Shown here piece by piece: positions 28,281 to 35,837 of a stretch of DNA of 64,000 nucleotides. The stretch's first letter is position 1. Each line of letters starts with the position of its first letter. Both the position numbers and the translations under genes were made by a program. This DNA is from Curvibacter sp. GTDB lineage: Bacteria > Pseudomonadota > Gammaproteobacteria > Burkholderiales > Burkholderiaceae_C. Below the pieces are notes generated by a model, which was not told the DNA's origin, searched no databases, and saw nothing but the letters and a program-made list of their open reading frames with translations. Location: contig REAW01000014.1 in the NCBI GenBank assembly GCA_004293725.1, positions 1 through 64,000 on the forward strand, written 5' to 3'.

Positions 28281-29614
28281 AAAAAATGTATGACCTTTTC
28301 AGACTTCCAACTTATCAACACCTATGCGCCCTTGGTGGTTTTTTTGCTTGCCTGCTATTTGGCTTTCAAGTAAACGCGCAAACCGTTGCCGCTCCCGATT
28401 CTGCATTTCAGCGGTTCATGTGGACCACTACCGGCGCTAACTCTCAAAGCGTCGGCGTCGGTTCTAACGGTACGTTAGTAGCTTCACCTACAGGCTCGGG
28501 AACATTGGCCGGGGATGGCGCTAAAACCCTGAAATATGACCGCCCTGCAACGTGGCGCAATGGTTCAAATAACCCGGTAACGGGTGCAGTCTCTGGCCGT
28601 ATTCCTATTAACACCAAAGCTGCCAAGCTTTTGACTGCCGGAATGAAGTTAGCCCCATTTCTTGGCACTGGTGTTGCGCTTTGGGAGATGGCCCAAGAAT
28701 TGGGATTCAACCCAAGCAAAGACGCCAATGGCGATGTATCTGTCACGCGGTCTACTGGTGCTATCACCGGCGGTTATCGAGTTGGCCTTCTTCCCTATGT
28801 CTCCACATTCCAAGCCGCTTGTAATGCCTACAGGGATACCCTCTTAGCCTCGAATCCGGGTTGGACCGCTTCCGTCATTGTCAACGTGACAACTTGCCAA
28901 GTTGCATTGCAATTGAATGGTGGCAGTGCGAGCAATTTCACCCAACCCATTCAGTTTTTGCAATCCGTTCCCCCATCCACTGCACCCGCCACACTGCTGG
29001 ATTTAGAAAACGCGATTGCCGAAAAATCAGGCTGGCCGAGTACATCCAAGCTCCCTACAGCCTTGCGCGATGCTGCCACTGCTACTGGCGAAACAATCGA
29101 TGTTGAAACCCCACGCATTACCGGCCCGGCAACTTCACCAGGCACAACATCAACAACCACCAATCCAACCAACAACACCACCACAACCAATACAGTCACC
29201 CACAACCACACCTACAACGACAACCGGGTAACCAACACGATTACAAGGGCGTCAACAGTTACCAACAACACCACTGGCGCCGGTACTACGACAACCACAA
29301 CAGAACAGCCAGTGGAAGAACTAAGCGATTGTGAAAAAAACCCCGGCTCTATTGCGTGTGCGGAACTAGATACCCCTGACGATGAGATTCCAAAAACAGA
29401 AAAACAGGTTTCATTCACCCCGGAAAACCTCGGCTTCGGCGGAGGCTCCTGCCCTGCCAATGTGGTCATGACCCCGGCGAATATGGCTACACCCATCACC
29501 GTCATTAACTGGGCGGACAACTGCCAAAAGATCACGACTTACGCGAAGCCCATGATTCTGGCCATGGCGCTCTTTGCCGCAATGATGATTATTTTTGTGG
29601 GTAAAACAGAATGA
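28277..29614 (+). CDS. adsorption protein, TspB/pIII-like
   Basis: 445 residues; likely the tip protein that binds the host receptor and ends assembly. Signal peptide about residues 1-34 (ending FQVNA). The large N-terminal domain is followed by a Thr/Asn-rich linker (about 285-345, runs such as TTTNPTNNTTTTN) and a C-terminal domain with Cys pairs (SCPANVV, NWADNCQKI) and a final transmembrane anchor (PMILAMALFAAMMIIFVG). The C-terminal part resembles the TspB family of Neisseria filamentous phages. It overlaps the next gene by four bases. Confidence 0.8.
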   Translation: MKKMYDLFRLPTYQHLCALGGFFACLLFGFQVNAQTVAAPDSAFQRFMWTTTGANSQSVGVGSNGTLVASPTGSGTLAGDGAKTLKYDRPATWRNGSNNPVTGAVSGRIPINTKAAKLLTAGMKLAPFLGTGVALWEMAQELGFNPSKDANGDVSVTRSTGAITGGYRVGLLPYVSTFQAACNAYRDTLLASNPGWTASVIVNVTTCQVALQLNGGSASNFTQPIQFLQSVPPSTAPATLLDLENAIAEKSGWPSTSKLPTALRDAATATGETIDVETPRITGPATSPGTTSTTTNPTNNTTTTNTVTHNHTYNDNRVTNTITRASTVTNNTTGAGTTTTTTEQPVEELSDCEKNPGSIACAELDTPDDEIPKTEKQVSFTPENLGFGGGSCPANVVMTPANMATPITVINWADNCQKITTYAKPMILAMALFAAMMIIFVGKTE

Positions 29615-29898
29615 AACTCGGCACGTGGCTCCTGTCTCTTTTGCAACCTGCTGCGGGTCGCCTCATGGCGGCTCTAGGTTTCAGCGTTGTCTCTGTGGTC
29701 GGCATGGAAGCCATGCTGGCATCTATCCGCACCCAGCTCGTGCAAGGACTGGGCGGCTTAAGCGCAGATATGTTCAATGTCTTCCTACTCGCTGGTGGCG
29801 GTCAGGCGCTCGGCATCATCACCGGCGCATTAACTACCCGCGTCCTGCTCTGGCAAGTCCAAAACGCCACGCGCATTTTGGGAGTGAACCCGCAATGA
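29611..29898 (+). CDS. minor coat protein, DUF2523-like (pVI-like)
   Basis: 95 residues, mostly hydrophobic, with about three membrane segments (LMAALGFSVVSVVGMEAML, FNVFLLAGGGQALGIITGALTT). DUF2523 proteins take this place between the adsorption protein and Zot in many inoviruses and are thought to be pVI equivalents. Overlaps on both sides (ATGA) show tight translational coupling. Confidence 0.8.
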   Translation: MKLGTWLLSLLQPAAGRLMAALGFSVVSVVGMEAMLASIRTQLVQGLGGLSADMFNVFLLAGGGQALGIITGALTTRVLLWQVQNATRILGVNPQ

Positions 29899-31001
29899 GC
29901 ATCACCCTTATCACTGGCGTACCCGGGTCTGGAAAAACGCTCAAAGCTGTTTGGGACCATTTGCGCCTTGATGTTGGCAAAGTCCAAGTTAGCCTGGACG
30001 AATGGGGGCGCGAATTCAAAACCGAATACAAGGTTTTTACCAACATCAACAGCCTCAAAATTGACCATGAATTTATCGAAGGCGGTGGAACATGGTCCAA
30101 GGTCGGTGTGTCCGGTGATTGGAAATATGAGGGCAACCCTGAAGCCCTGCGCAACTGGCACAACTGGGCCAAGCCGGGAACCAAGATTTATTTTGATGAA
30201 TTCCAAAAGTTCTGGCCGCCTCGGCCAAACGGTGCCCCAGTTCCGCCGGATGTGCAGGCGCTCGACACGCATAGACATATGGGGGTTGACTTCGTTGTCA
30301 TTACGCAAAATTGCCGCAACGTGGACCGCCATTTGCTGGGCTTGGTAGATCGTCATTTACATGTTCGCCGTGTGTCCAATATGCCGCTGGCGGTGGTCTA
30401 CGAATGGGACCATGCAAGCGTCAACTTGAACTACAAAAACGCCATGACCAAAAGCCCTTGGCGTTATCCCAAAAAGGCTTACACGCTCTACAAGTCTGCG
30501 GAACTCCACACCAAACAAAGCAGGAAACTCCCCGGCCTGCTCTGGTTCATCATTGCCGGGTTTGCTGGTGCTGCCTATGCCATTCCGTCCCTCAAAGAAA
30601 GACTATCGGACCGCATTGGTACGCCGATTCCTGTTTCGGCTCCTGCGGCTGGCCTTTCGCCTGCTGATGGCCCGCTGACTTACACCAAAGACGGTATCAA
30701 ATACACCGTGGAGACTACAACCACTCAAGCGGCACCCATTCCCATGGATGCTGCTTCATCCCCTGCCCTAGCGCCTCCTGCCCCTGTTCTTGCTGGCTGC
30801 ATTCGTGCAGCCAGTCGTTGTTCTTGTTTTGATACTTCCGGGGTCAAAATGGATGTTGAACCCAAACAATGCCTGGACAACTCCGCCCCCGATGTTGTCC
30901 CCAAAACGGCATTGCCTGATCTCCCCCATGGACCCAGACTTTTAACCCAGTCCGAGCGCGATCTGCTGGCCTTCATGCATCCGGGGACTACTGGTCGCTG
31001 A
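29895..31001 (+). CDS. Zot-family phage assembly ATPase (pI-like)
   Basis: Inner-membrane motor that drives virion extrusion. 368 residues from the ATG at 29895, which overlaps the previous stop. Walker A GVPGSGKT is at residues 8-15; Walker B is in TKIYFDEFQKFWP near residue 100, and the sensor-like FVVITQNCRNVD near 133. A single transmembrane helix lies near 212-232, followed by a periplasmic Pro/Ala-rich tail with a Cys-containing end domain. The readings further upstream are out of context. Confidence 0.93.
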   Translation: MSITLITGVPGSGKTLKAVWDHLRLDVGKVQVSLDEWGREFKTEYKVFTNINSLKIDHEFIEGGGTWSKVGVSGDWKYEGNPEALRNWHNWAKPGTKIYFDEFQKFWPPRPNGAPVPPDVQALDTHRHMGVDFVVITQNCRNVDRHLLGLVDRHLHVRRVSNMPLAVVYEWDHASVNLNYKNAMTKSPWRYPKKAYTLYKSAELHTKQSRKLPGLLWFIIAGFAGAAYAIPSLKERLSDRIGTPIPVSAPAAGLSPADGPLTYTKDGIKYTVETTTTQAAPIPMDAASSPALAPPAPVLAGCIRAASRCSCFDTSGVKMDVEPKQCLDNSAPDVVPKTALPDLPHGPRLLTQSERDLLAFMHPGTTGR

Positions 31002-31031
31002 CCCGCTACACTCCCAAAAAAAGGGTGTTCT

Positions 31032-31310
31032 ATGCGTTCAATAATTTCTCTGGTCCTGGTTGTTTTTTGCGGCGCTGCGTCCGCTCAATTCCCCAAGCAA
31101 GGGCCAACCATGGGCGGCGGTAGTGTGGCTGATGGCATGGCTACGACTACACAACAGCAAGTCAATTGCGCACAACTCGCGCAAGAACGACGCGCTATCG
31201 ATCAGATAACGGAAAAAATGCAGTGGGTACCGATAGAACAGCAAAACGCTAACTATCACCGAATGCAGGTCTTAAAGGCTCAAATGGCTGCGCAGCGCTG
31301 CACTTACTGA
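31032..31310 (+). CDS. small secreted prophage protein
   Basis: 92 residues with a Sec signal peptide (MRSIISLVLVVFCGAASAQ). The mature part is short and polar with a Cys near each end (NCAQLAQERRAI and AAQRCTY) that could form one disulfide. AAAGGG lies nine bases before the ATG. It is last in the rightward phage operon. The function is unknown; a periplasmic helper in assembly or superinfection exclusion is only a guess. Confidence 0.65.
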   Translation: MRSIISLVLVVFCGAASAQFPKQGPTMGGGSVADGMATTTQQQVNCAQLAQERRAIDQITEKMQWVPIEQQNANYHRMQVLKAQMAAQRCTY

Positions 31311-31311
31311 T

Positions 31312-31737
31312 TTAGTGCTTTTGTTCGAGAAATTTCCATATGTCTGCGTTGCACATATGTGCTGGAAACTCGGTACGTTCTGCCACCTTGAATTCTTCTT
31401 TTGAGTGGCCCCAGCTCACGAGCTGCTGTAACCATTTAGGCACGAGTCCGCGTCCGCTCCATGTCTCTCCATTTGGGCCGCGATAGAAGCCAGCAGGCAA
31501 AACCATAGCCTTTACTGGCTCGCTGAAGTTGCAGGAAACCTGCGCCTTCTTCCATGCCTGGACAAGTTGGCGCGCCTTGCGCGCCATATCCTTCGCCCAC
31601 TGGGGTACATCCGGCGAGAACTTAAAAATACACTCCATGGCACGCATGATGCGCGGCGAATTCTTGAACCCGTTATGGAACAACTCGCGCTGAAAACGCA
31701 AGCTTTCTGGGTGCTTCAAGTAGTTCGCTGCAATCAT
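31312..31737 (-). CDS. H-NS-type DNA-binding-domain protein carried by the prophage
   Basis: 141 residues. The stretch GFYRGPNGETWSGRGLVPKW (residues 83-102) is a clear H-NS C-terminal domain: the TWSGRG loop that enters the AT-rich minor groove, followed by PKWL. The first 75 residues do not look like the usual H-NS oligomerisation coiled coil but hold a basic helix (KDMARKARQLVQAWKKAQ). It is convergent with the small secreted gene, one base apart, and opposite to the structural operon. It may silence phage genes or change host regulation; whether it can multimerise is unclear. Confidence 0.75.
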   Translation of the reverse strand: MIAANYLKHPESLRFQRELFHNGFKNSPRIMRAMECIFKFSPDVPQWAKDMARKARQLVQAWKKAQVSCNFSEPVKAMVLPAGFYRGPNGETWSGRGLVPKWLQQLVSWGHSKEEFKVAERTEFPAHMCNADIWKFLEQKH

Positions 31738-31885
31738 GGCCGCTGCCTTTTAAAAGTTACCGGATTCCCTAGATTCCGAGCCTGCCCCTTTGGGTTTGAA
31801 GCGGGCCGGTTTTCCCGCTGCTCGTTACCGTCTTTCCCTGAGTTCGTCGCCTTGTAGTGATGGCGCTCCGGGTGGGCATGGATGT

Positions 31886-31949
31886 ACGGGGAAGTTTTGT
31901 AAATCGACTAGCGCGAAGCGCCTTCAATAAAGATTTATGAATACCCCGT
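31886..31949. other. nested inverted repeat, candidate packaging signal or second origin
   Basis: ACGGGG (31886-31891) pairs with CCCCGT (31944-31949), TAAATC (31900-31905) with GATTTA (31932-31937), and GCGC (31911-31914) with GCGC (31918-31921) at the tip. Nested stems in the non-coding region after the assembly genes are where filamentous phages keep the packaging signal or minus-strand origin. This is inference from position and folding potential. Confidence 0.5.
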
Positions 31950-32184
31950 GCAGCCAGGCACAAGCGCAGCGGCCCGGTGCAGAGTCACGGAAAGGCGTCG
32001 AAATCAGGGAATGGAACGAAGCACAGCGAAAACGGTGGCGCGAAATGCGTTAGGGATCGTTACCCGTATGGGCCATGACCTTGGGCATGGTGGCAAAGCC
32101 ATAGAGCCCGGTCCCGAAGGGAAACGCCCTGTACCTAAAGCCCTTACTAAAACAAAGTCAACATCAAAAAGTCACACAATTTAT

Positions 32185-32222
32185 GCTATAAAAACAGTAG
32201 CAAATGCTACAAAAACGATAGC
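32185..32222. repeat. tandem 21-base repeat before the recombinase gene
   Basis: GCTATAAAAACAGTAGC (32185-32201) and GCTACAAAAACGATAGC (32206-32222) are 21 bases apart start to start. Each half is itself palindromic (GCTA...TAGC). They resemble the dispersed repeat at 34336 (GCTATAGAAACAATAGC). They lie 25 bases before the GTG of the recombinase and may be its binding site or just host repeats. Confidence 0.55.
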
Positions 32223-32247
32223 GGCTTACTCGAAAAAAAGGGAAAAA

Positions 32248-32853
32248 GTGAACTACGGATATGCACGTGTTTCAACGTCAGAACAAGAAACAAACCTTCA
32301 AATTGACGCCCTAAAAACCGCTGGAGTTACAAGAATTTTTCAAGAAAATTGCTCGGGAGTTGGTCCACGTCCACGCCTTCGCGAAGCCATTGAAACCCTT
32401 GGCGCTGGTGATGTTTTAGTCGTTTGGAAAATCGACCGAATTGCTCGAAGCCTTGGTGATTTGCTCTCAATTTTGGCGAAGCTAAAAAGGGCCGGGGCTG
32501 CTATTCGATCATTAACAGAACCTATCGATACATCTAGCCCGATTGGAGTTTTTACCGTTCAAATTCTCGGCGCTGTAGCTGAGTTGGAACGTTCAATTAT
32601 TCGTGAACGTGTCATGGCTGGACAAGCTGCGGCGAAGGCACGCGGTAAGCGTTGGGGTGCACCTCGGCAGATAGATACAGAGTCCGAGCGTGAGCTCGTG
32701 ACAATGTATTTATCTGGCGATTACACGATCCAGGAACTTGCGGATATTTGGAACGTTGGATACGGCGTAGCGCGTGGCGCGGTCCTTCGTGTTTGTAACC
32801 CGCGAAGCGCATATCTTTCCCGCGTTCGTGGTCTTCCGATTGAGCGTCGGTAA
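32248..32853 (+). CDS. small serine recombinase (resolvase/invertase family) of the prophage
   Basis: 201 residues from the GTG at 32248-32250 with AAAGGG upstream. The resolvase catalytic domain is complete: YGYARVSTSEQETNLQIDAL with the nucleophile Ser9, VVWKIDRIARSLGDLL, and AVAELERSIIRERVMAGQAAAKARGKRWG leading to a helix-turn-helix (TIQELADIWNVGYGVARGAVLRV). Its end falls in the right junction repeat. It is the only recombinase in the element and so the likely integrase; dif-type Xer integration seems excluded by the site. It stops 13 bases before the lptM ATG. Confidence 0.88.
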   Translation: MNYGYARVSTSEQETNLQIDALKTAGVTRIFQENCSGVGPRPRLREAIETLGAGDVLVVWKIDRIARSLGDLLSILAKLKRAGAAIRSLTEPIDTSSPIGVFTVQILGAVAELERSIIRERVMAGQAAAKARGKRWGAPRQIDTESERELVTMYLSGDYTIQELADIWNVGYGVARGAVLRVCNPRSAYLSRVRGLPIERR

Positions 32854-32863
32854 GTACAATTTC
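32846..32863 (+). repeat. candidate right attachment site of the prophage
   Basis: GTCGGTAAGTACAATTTC, 15/18 identical with the left copy at 24890-24907. It covers the end of the recombinase gene and the TACAAT that may serve as the -10 box of lptM. Confidence 0.5.
32855..32860 (+). promoter_or_regulatory. candidate -10 box of lptM-lysA
   Basis: TACAAT ends six bases before the lptM ATG, so a transcript from here would be leaderless or nearly so. No good -35 box exists upstream in the phage DNA; the original one would have been displaced by the insertion. Confidence 0.35.
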
Positions 32864-32866
32864 GGT

Positions 32867-33055
32867 ATGTTGAAAGCAGCCCAAATTCTAGTCAGACATA
32901 TTGCCCTTGCCCTTGTTGTGCTTACTTTGGCCGCCTGTGGGCAAACCGGCACACTGTACTTGCCGGCCAACAACACACCCCCCAGCCCAACAGCCAAGCC
33001 GCCCATTAGTCCTGTGACACCGAGCGACGCCACCACACCAAACACAAAACCATGA
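32867..33055 (+). CDS. lptM: small outer-membrane lipoprotein LptM (YifL/LppL-like)
   Basis: 62 residues. Signal peptide with lipobox LAAC (ALALVVLTLAACGQTGTLYLP). The sequence after the Cys, GQTGTLYLP, is the conserved LptM motif that contacts the LptD-LptE complex and helps its oxidation. A Pro/Thr-rich tail follows. It overlaps lysA by four bases (ATGA), the usual arrangement. The ATG is 13 bases downstream of the prophage recombinase stop. Confidence 0.9.
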   Translation: MLKAAQILVRHIALALVVLTLAACGQTGTLYLPANNTPPSPTAKPPISPVTPSDATTPNTKP

Positions 33056-34332
33056 GTAACCTCCCCCTTCCCGGATCGCCTTTTATTCACTATGCACAAG
33101 GGCAACTCTACGTTGAGGACTGCCCGGTAAGCGTCCTCGCTAAGCAACATGGAACTCCCCTGTTTATCTATTCCAAGGGCGCCATGCTGGCCGCTTTAGC
33201 CGCATATCAAAAAGGCTTTGCAGGGCGCAATGCGCACATCTGCTACGCCATGAAAGCCAATTCCTCGCTCGCAGTTTTGCAACTCTTTGCCCAAGCGGGC
33301 TGTGGCTTTGACATTGTTTCTGGAGGTGAAATGGCCCGCGTGTTGGCTGCGGGTGGTGAAGCCCACAAGATCATTTTTTCAGGCGTTGGAAAAACCCGCG
33401 CGGAATTGCATGAAGCGTTGCTCGCTGGCATTGGGTGTTTCAACGTCGAAAGTGAAGCAGAGATTGAAGTACTCAATATGGTTGCATTGTCGATCGGTCG
33501 CAAAGCACCAATCAGCATCCGTGTGAACCCCAACGTAGACCCCAAAACTCACCCCTACATCTCCACCGGGCTGAAAGGAAACAAATTTGGCATTGCGCAC
33601 GAACGCACGCTTGCCACCTACCAGCGTGCCGCCTCTTTGCCCGGATTGCAAGTCGTGGGAATCGATTGCCACATAGGCTCGCAGATCACAGAAGAAACGC
33701 CCTATCTGGACGCCATGGACCGTATGCTGGATTTGGTCGAGTCGATTGAGGCTACTGGCATCCCTATCGAACACATTGACTTTGGTGGCGGTCTTGGGAT
33801 CAACTACAACGGCGACACCCCACCTACGGCCGATGCACTTTGGGCCAAACTGCTGGCCAAGTTGGATGCACGAGGCTTTGGCAAGCGCAAGTTGATGATC
33901 GAACCCGGTCGCTCGCTGGTTGGCAATGCCGGCCTGTGTGTGACTGAAGTGCTGTACCTCAAACCCGGCGAGCAAAAGAATTTTTGCATTGTGGATGCAG
34001 CCATGAATGACCTGCCGCGACCCGCAATGTACCAAGCATTTCACACCATTGTCCCCCTGCAAACCACACCAACGGCCCTAGAAAGCGCGGTTTACGATGT
34101 GGTCGGCCCCGTATGTGAGAGTGGCGATTGGATCGGACACGAGCGCAGGCTGCAAATTCAAGCTGGCGATCAATTGGCAGTGCTTTCTGCAGGGGCCTAC
34201 TGCATGAGTATGTCCAGCAATTACAACTCCCGACCCAAGGCCGCAGAAGTATTGGTGGATGGTTCGCAGGCCCGACTGATCCGCCAACGCGATAGCGTCG
34301 CCGACCAACTGCGTGGTGAGTTTTTACTCTAA
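33052..34332 (+). CDS. lysA: diaminopimelate decarboxylase
   Basis: Last step of lysine synthesis, PLP-dependent decarboxylation of meso-diaminopimelate. 426 residues. The PLP lysine is in CYAMKANSSLAVL near residue 66; other family motifs are GCGFDIVSGGEMARVL, NPNVDPKTHPYISTGLKGNKFG, HIGSQITEETPY, EPGRSLVGNAG, CESGDW and YCMSMSSNYNSRP. Translationally coupled to lptM. Confidence 0.97.
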   Translation: MSNLPLPGSPFIHYAQGQLYVEDCPVSVLAKQHGTPLFIYSKGAMLAALAAYQKGFAGRNAHICYAMKANSSLAVLQLFAQAGCGFDIVSGGEMARVLAAGGEAHKIIFSGVGKTRAELHEALLAGIGCFNVESEAEIEVLNMVALSIGRKAPISIRVNPNVDPKTHPYISTGLKGNKFGIAHERTLATYQRAASLPGLQVVGIDCHIGSQITEETPYLDAMDRMLDLVESIEATGIPIEHIDFGGGLGINYNGDTPPTADALWAKLLAKLDARGFGKRKLMIEPGRSLVGNAGLCVTEVLYLKPGEQKNFCIVDAAMNDLPRPAMYQAFHTIVPLQTTPTALESAVYDVVGPVCESGDWIGHERRLQIQAGDQLAVLSAGAYCMSMSSNYNSRPKAAEVLVDGSQARLIRQRDSVADQLRGEFLL

Positions 34333-34335
34333 TTA

Positions 34336-34364
34336 GCTATAGAAACAATAGCTGCTCACGCAAT
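34336..34364. repeat. dispersed GCTAT/ATAGC repeat after lysA
   Basis: GCTATAGAAACAATAGC (34336-34352) followed by TGCTCACGCAAT, three bases after the lysA stop and inside the 141-base gap to ccsA. It is a hairpin-forming element with relatives at 32206, 44435, 45612 and 53004 in this window. I recognise this core from other Comamonadaceae genomes. Confidence 0.6.
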
Positions 34365-34473
34365 AATTACGAGGGCTACAGCCCCATTTCATTCGATTTT
34401 TTGGGCTCAGGCAGGAAATATGGATAGGGCCATTACGTGGACAACGGGCGCTGCAGGCCCGCCGCGCTAATGA

Positions 34474-35832
34474 CTACAAAGACCCGTAACTGTGCAGTCC
34501 ACTTAAGAACATATTGACGCCGATAAAGGCGAAAGTGGTGATGGCCAAGCCTACCAGTGCCCACCACGCGGCGACAGTGCCGCGAAGGCCCTTCATAAGA
34601 CGCATGTGCAGCCACGCTGCATAGTTCAGCCAAACAATCAGTGCCCATGTTTCCTTGGGGTCCCAACTCCAGTAACCACCCCAAGCCTCGGCCGCCCACA
34701 ATGCGCCCAGCACGGTCGCAATAGTGAAGAAAGCAAAACCCACCGCAATGGACTTGTACATCACGTCGTCCAAAATCTCGAAGCTTGGCAGCTTTGCCGC
34801 AATCTGCTTGCGCGCCAACAAGATGCCCGCCACCGCCAATGCCGAGACGCCGAAATACACAGCCCAGTAGTCACTCATTCCGCCACTGGCAGAACGCCGA
34901 AAGACCAATGGCTCAAAGCAAAGCACAATGCCCAACAACCAAAGCGGCGCCAACTTGTACCAGCGTGTTTCGGTTGCTTGTTGCTTAATCAGATAGGCGA
35001 AAGCCACCATCGCAGCAATTGCAAAGGTGCCATAACCAATGAAATTGGCGGGCACATGAAGCTTCATCCACCAACTCTTGAGCGCAGGCACCAAAGGCTG
35101 GATTTCGTGGGCTTGGCGCACTACCGTATACCAAAGCAAAAATCCTACAGCGGCACTAATCACCAGCATCACAAACGCGCCCAGTGAACGGGTCTTGTAC
35201 TGGGCTTCAAAGTACAGGTAAAAGGCAGCCGTCATCCAGCAGAACAGCACGAACACTTCGTACAAGTTACTCACAGGAATATGCCCAATGTCGGCACCCA
35301 AAAGGTAACTCTCGTACCAGCGCACCATGGTGCCAGTGAGAGCCATGGTGACGGCGACCCAAACCAAACGCGATGCGACCTGTTCAATCTCTTGAGCACG
35401 TCCCTTGGCAAACACGCCCACCCAATAGAAACCTGTTGCCATGAAAAACAACATGCTCATCCATAAGATTGCCGACTGGCTGGACAAAAAATATTTCAGC
35501 CAAAACACCGTCTCGGCCCGCTCCAAAGAGCCCTGGTAGGAAAAGATAGCCCCCAATGACAAGCCTGTTACCACCAGCATCAGAACCTGCAAGGGGCGCC
35601 AAAACCATGCCAACCAGATGACAGAGGGAATAGTCGCCAGCAAAATACTTTTTTCGTACACATCCATGAAATCGGCGTAGCGCACAAAAGCGAACAGCCC
35701 GCCCACCACGACGCCCAAGGCAAACAGCCAATCAAACCACGTGCGGCGCGCAAAGTAGCCGACGTTGAGGCTGATGGCGTCCGCGGAGGCCCGTCCTAAC
35801 GTTTCATTGCGGGTACCTGAAACTGCATTCAT
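34474..35832 (-). CDS. ccsA: cytochrome c biogenesis protein CcsA/ResC (system II)
   Basis: Heme-handling membrane protein of system II cytochrome c maturation. 452 residues with about eight to ten membrane helices. The WWD heme-binding signature is GGYWSWDPKETWALIVWLNY near the C-terminus. The ATG at 35830-35832 begins five bases after the resB stop and has AGGA nine bases upstream; the reading from 35850 overlaps resB and is less likely. Confidence 0.95.
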   Translation of the reverse strand: MNAVSGTRNETLGRASADAISLNVGYFARRTWFDWLFALGVVVGGLFAFVRYADFMDVYEKSILLATIPSVIWLAWFWRPLQVLMLVVTGLSLGAIFSYQGSLERAETVFWLKYFLSSQSAILWMSMLFFMATGFYWVGVFAKGRAQEIEQVASRLVWVAVTMALTGTMVRWYESYLLGADIGHIPVSNLYEVFVLFCWMTAAFYLYFEAQYKTRSLGAFVMLVISAAVGFLLWYTVVRQAHEIQPLVPALKSWWMKLHVPANFIGYGTFAIAAMVAFAYLIKQQATETRWYKLAPLWLLGIVLCFEPLVFRRSASGGMSDYWAVYFGVSALAVAGILLARKQIAAKLPSFEILDDVMYKSIAVGFAFFTIATVLGALWAAEAWGGYWSWDPKETWALIVWLNYAAWLHMRLMKGLRGTVAAWWALVGLAITTFAFIGVNMFLSGLHSYGSL

Positions 35833-35837
35833 ATCTT

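Larger units (their letters stand above)
31738..32247. other. non-coding accessory stretch of the prophage with strong secondary structure
   Basis: 510 bases between the H-NS-domain gene (its promoter must be here) and the recombinase. It contains a nested inverted repeat at 31886-31949 and a tandem 21-base repeat at 32185-32222. An open frame from 31948 runs in phase into the recombinase but has no protein character (MQPGTSAAARCRVTERRRNQ...). Confidence 0.6.
24890..32863. mobile_element. filamentous phage (inovirus) prophage, about 7.96 kb
   Basis: A complete-looking inovirus genome: repressor-like gene (minus), operator/origin region, Rep, ssDNA-binding protein, two small genes, major coat protein with terminator, minor coat, TspB-like adsorption protein, DUF2523-like minor coat, Zot ATPase, small secreted protein, H-NS-domain gene (minus), structured non-coding block, small serine recombinase. 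The order of replication, structure and assembly modules is the classical Ff order. No phage secretin (pIV) gene is present. It is inserted between cyaY and lptM, genes that are normally divergent neighbours. No inactivating mutation was seen in the core genes. Confidence 0.93.

Noticed and set aside
31948-32247. In-phase 100-codon extension of the serine recombinase
   Set aside because: No domain character, and the GTG at 32248 has a good ribosome binding site and gives the standard resolvase N-terminus.
24890-32863. tRNA or dif site as phage insertion target
   Set aside because: No tRNA-like cloverleaf and no XerCD-type dif half-sites are seen at either junction.
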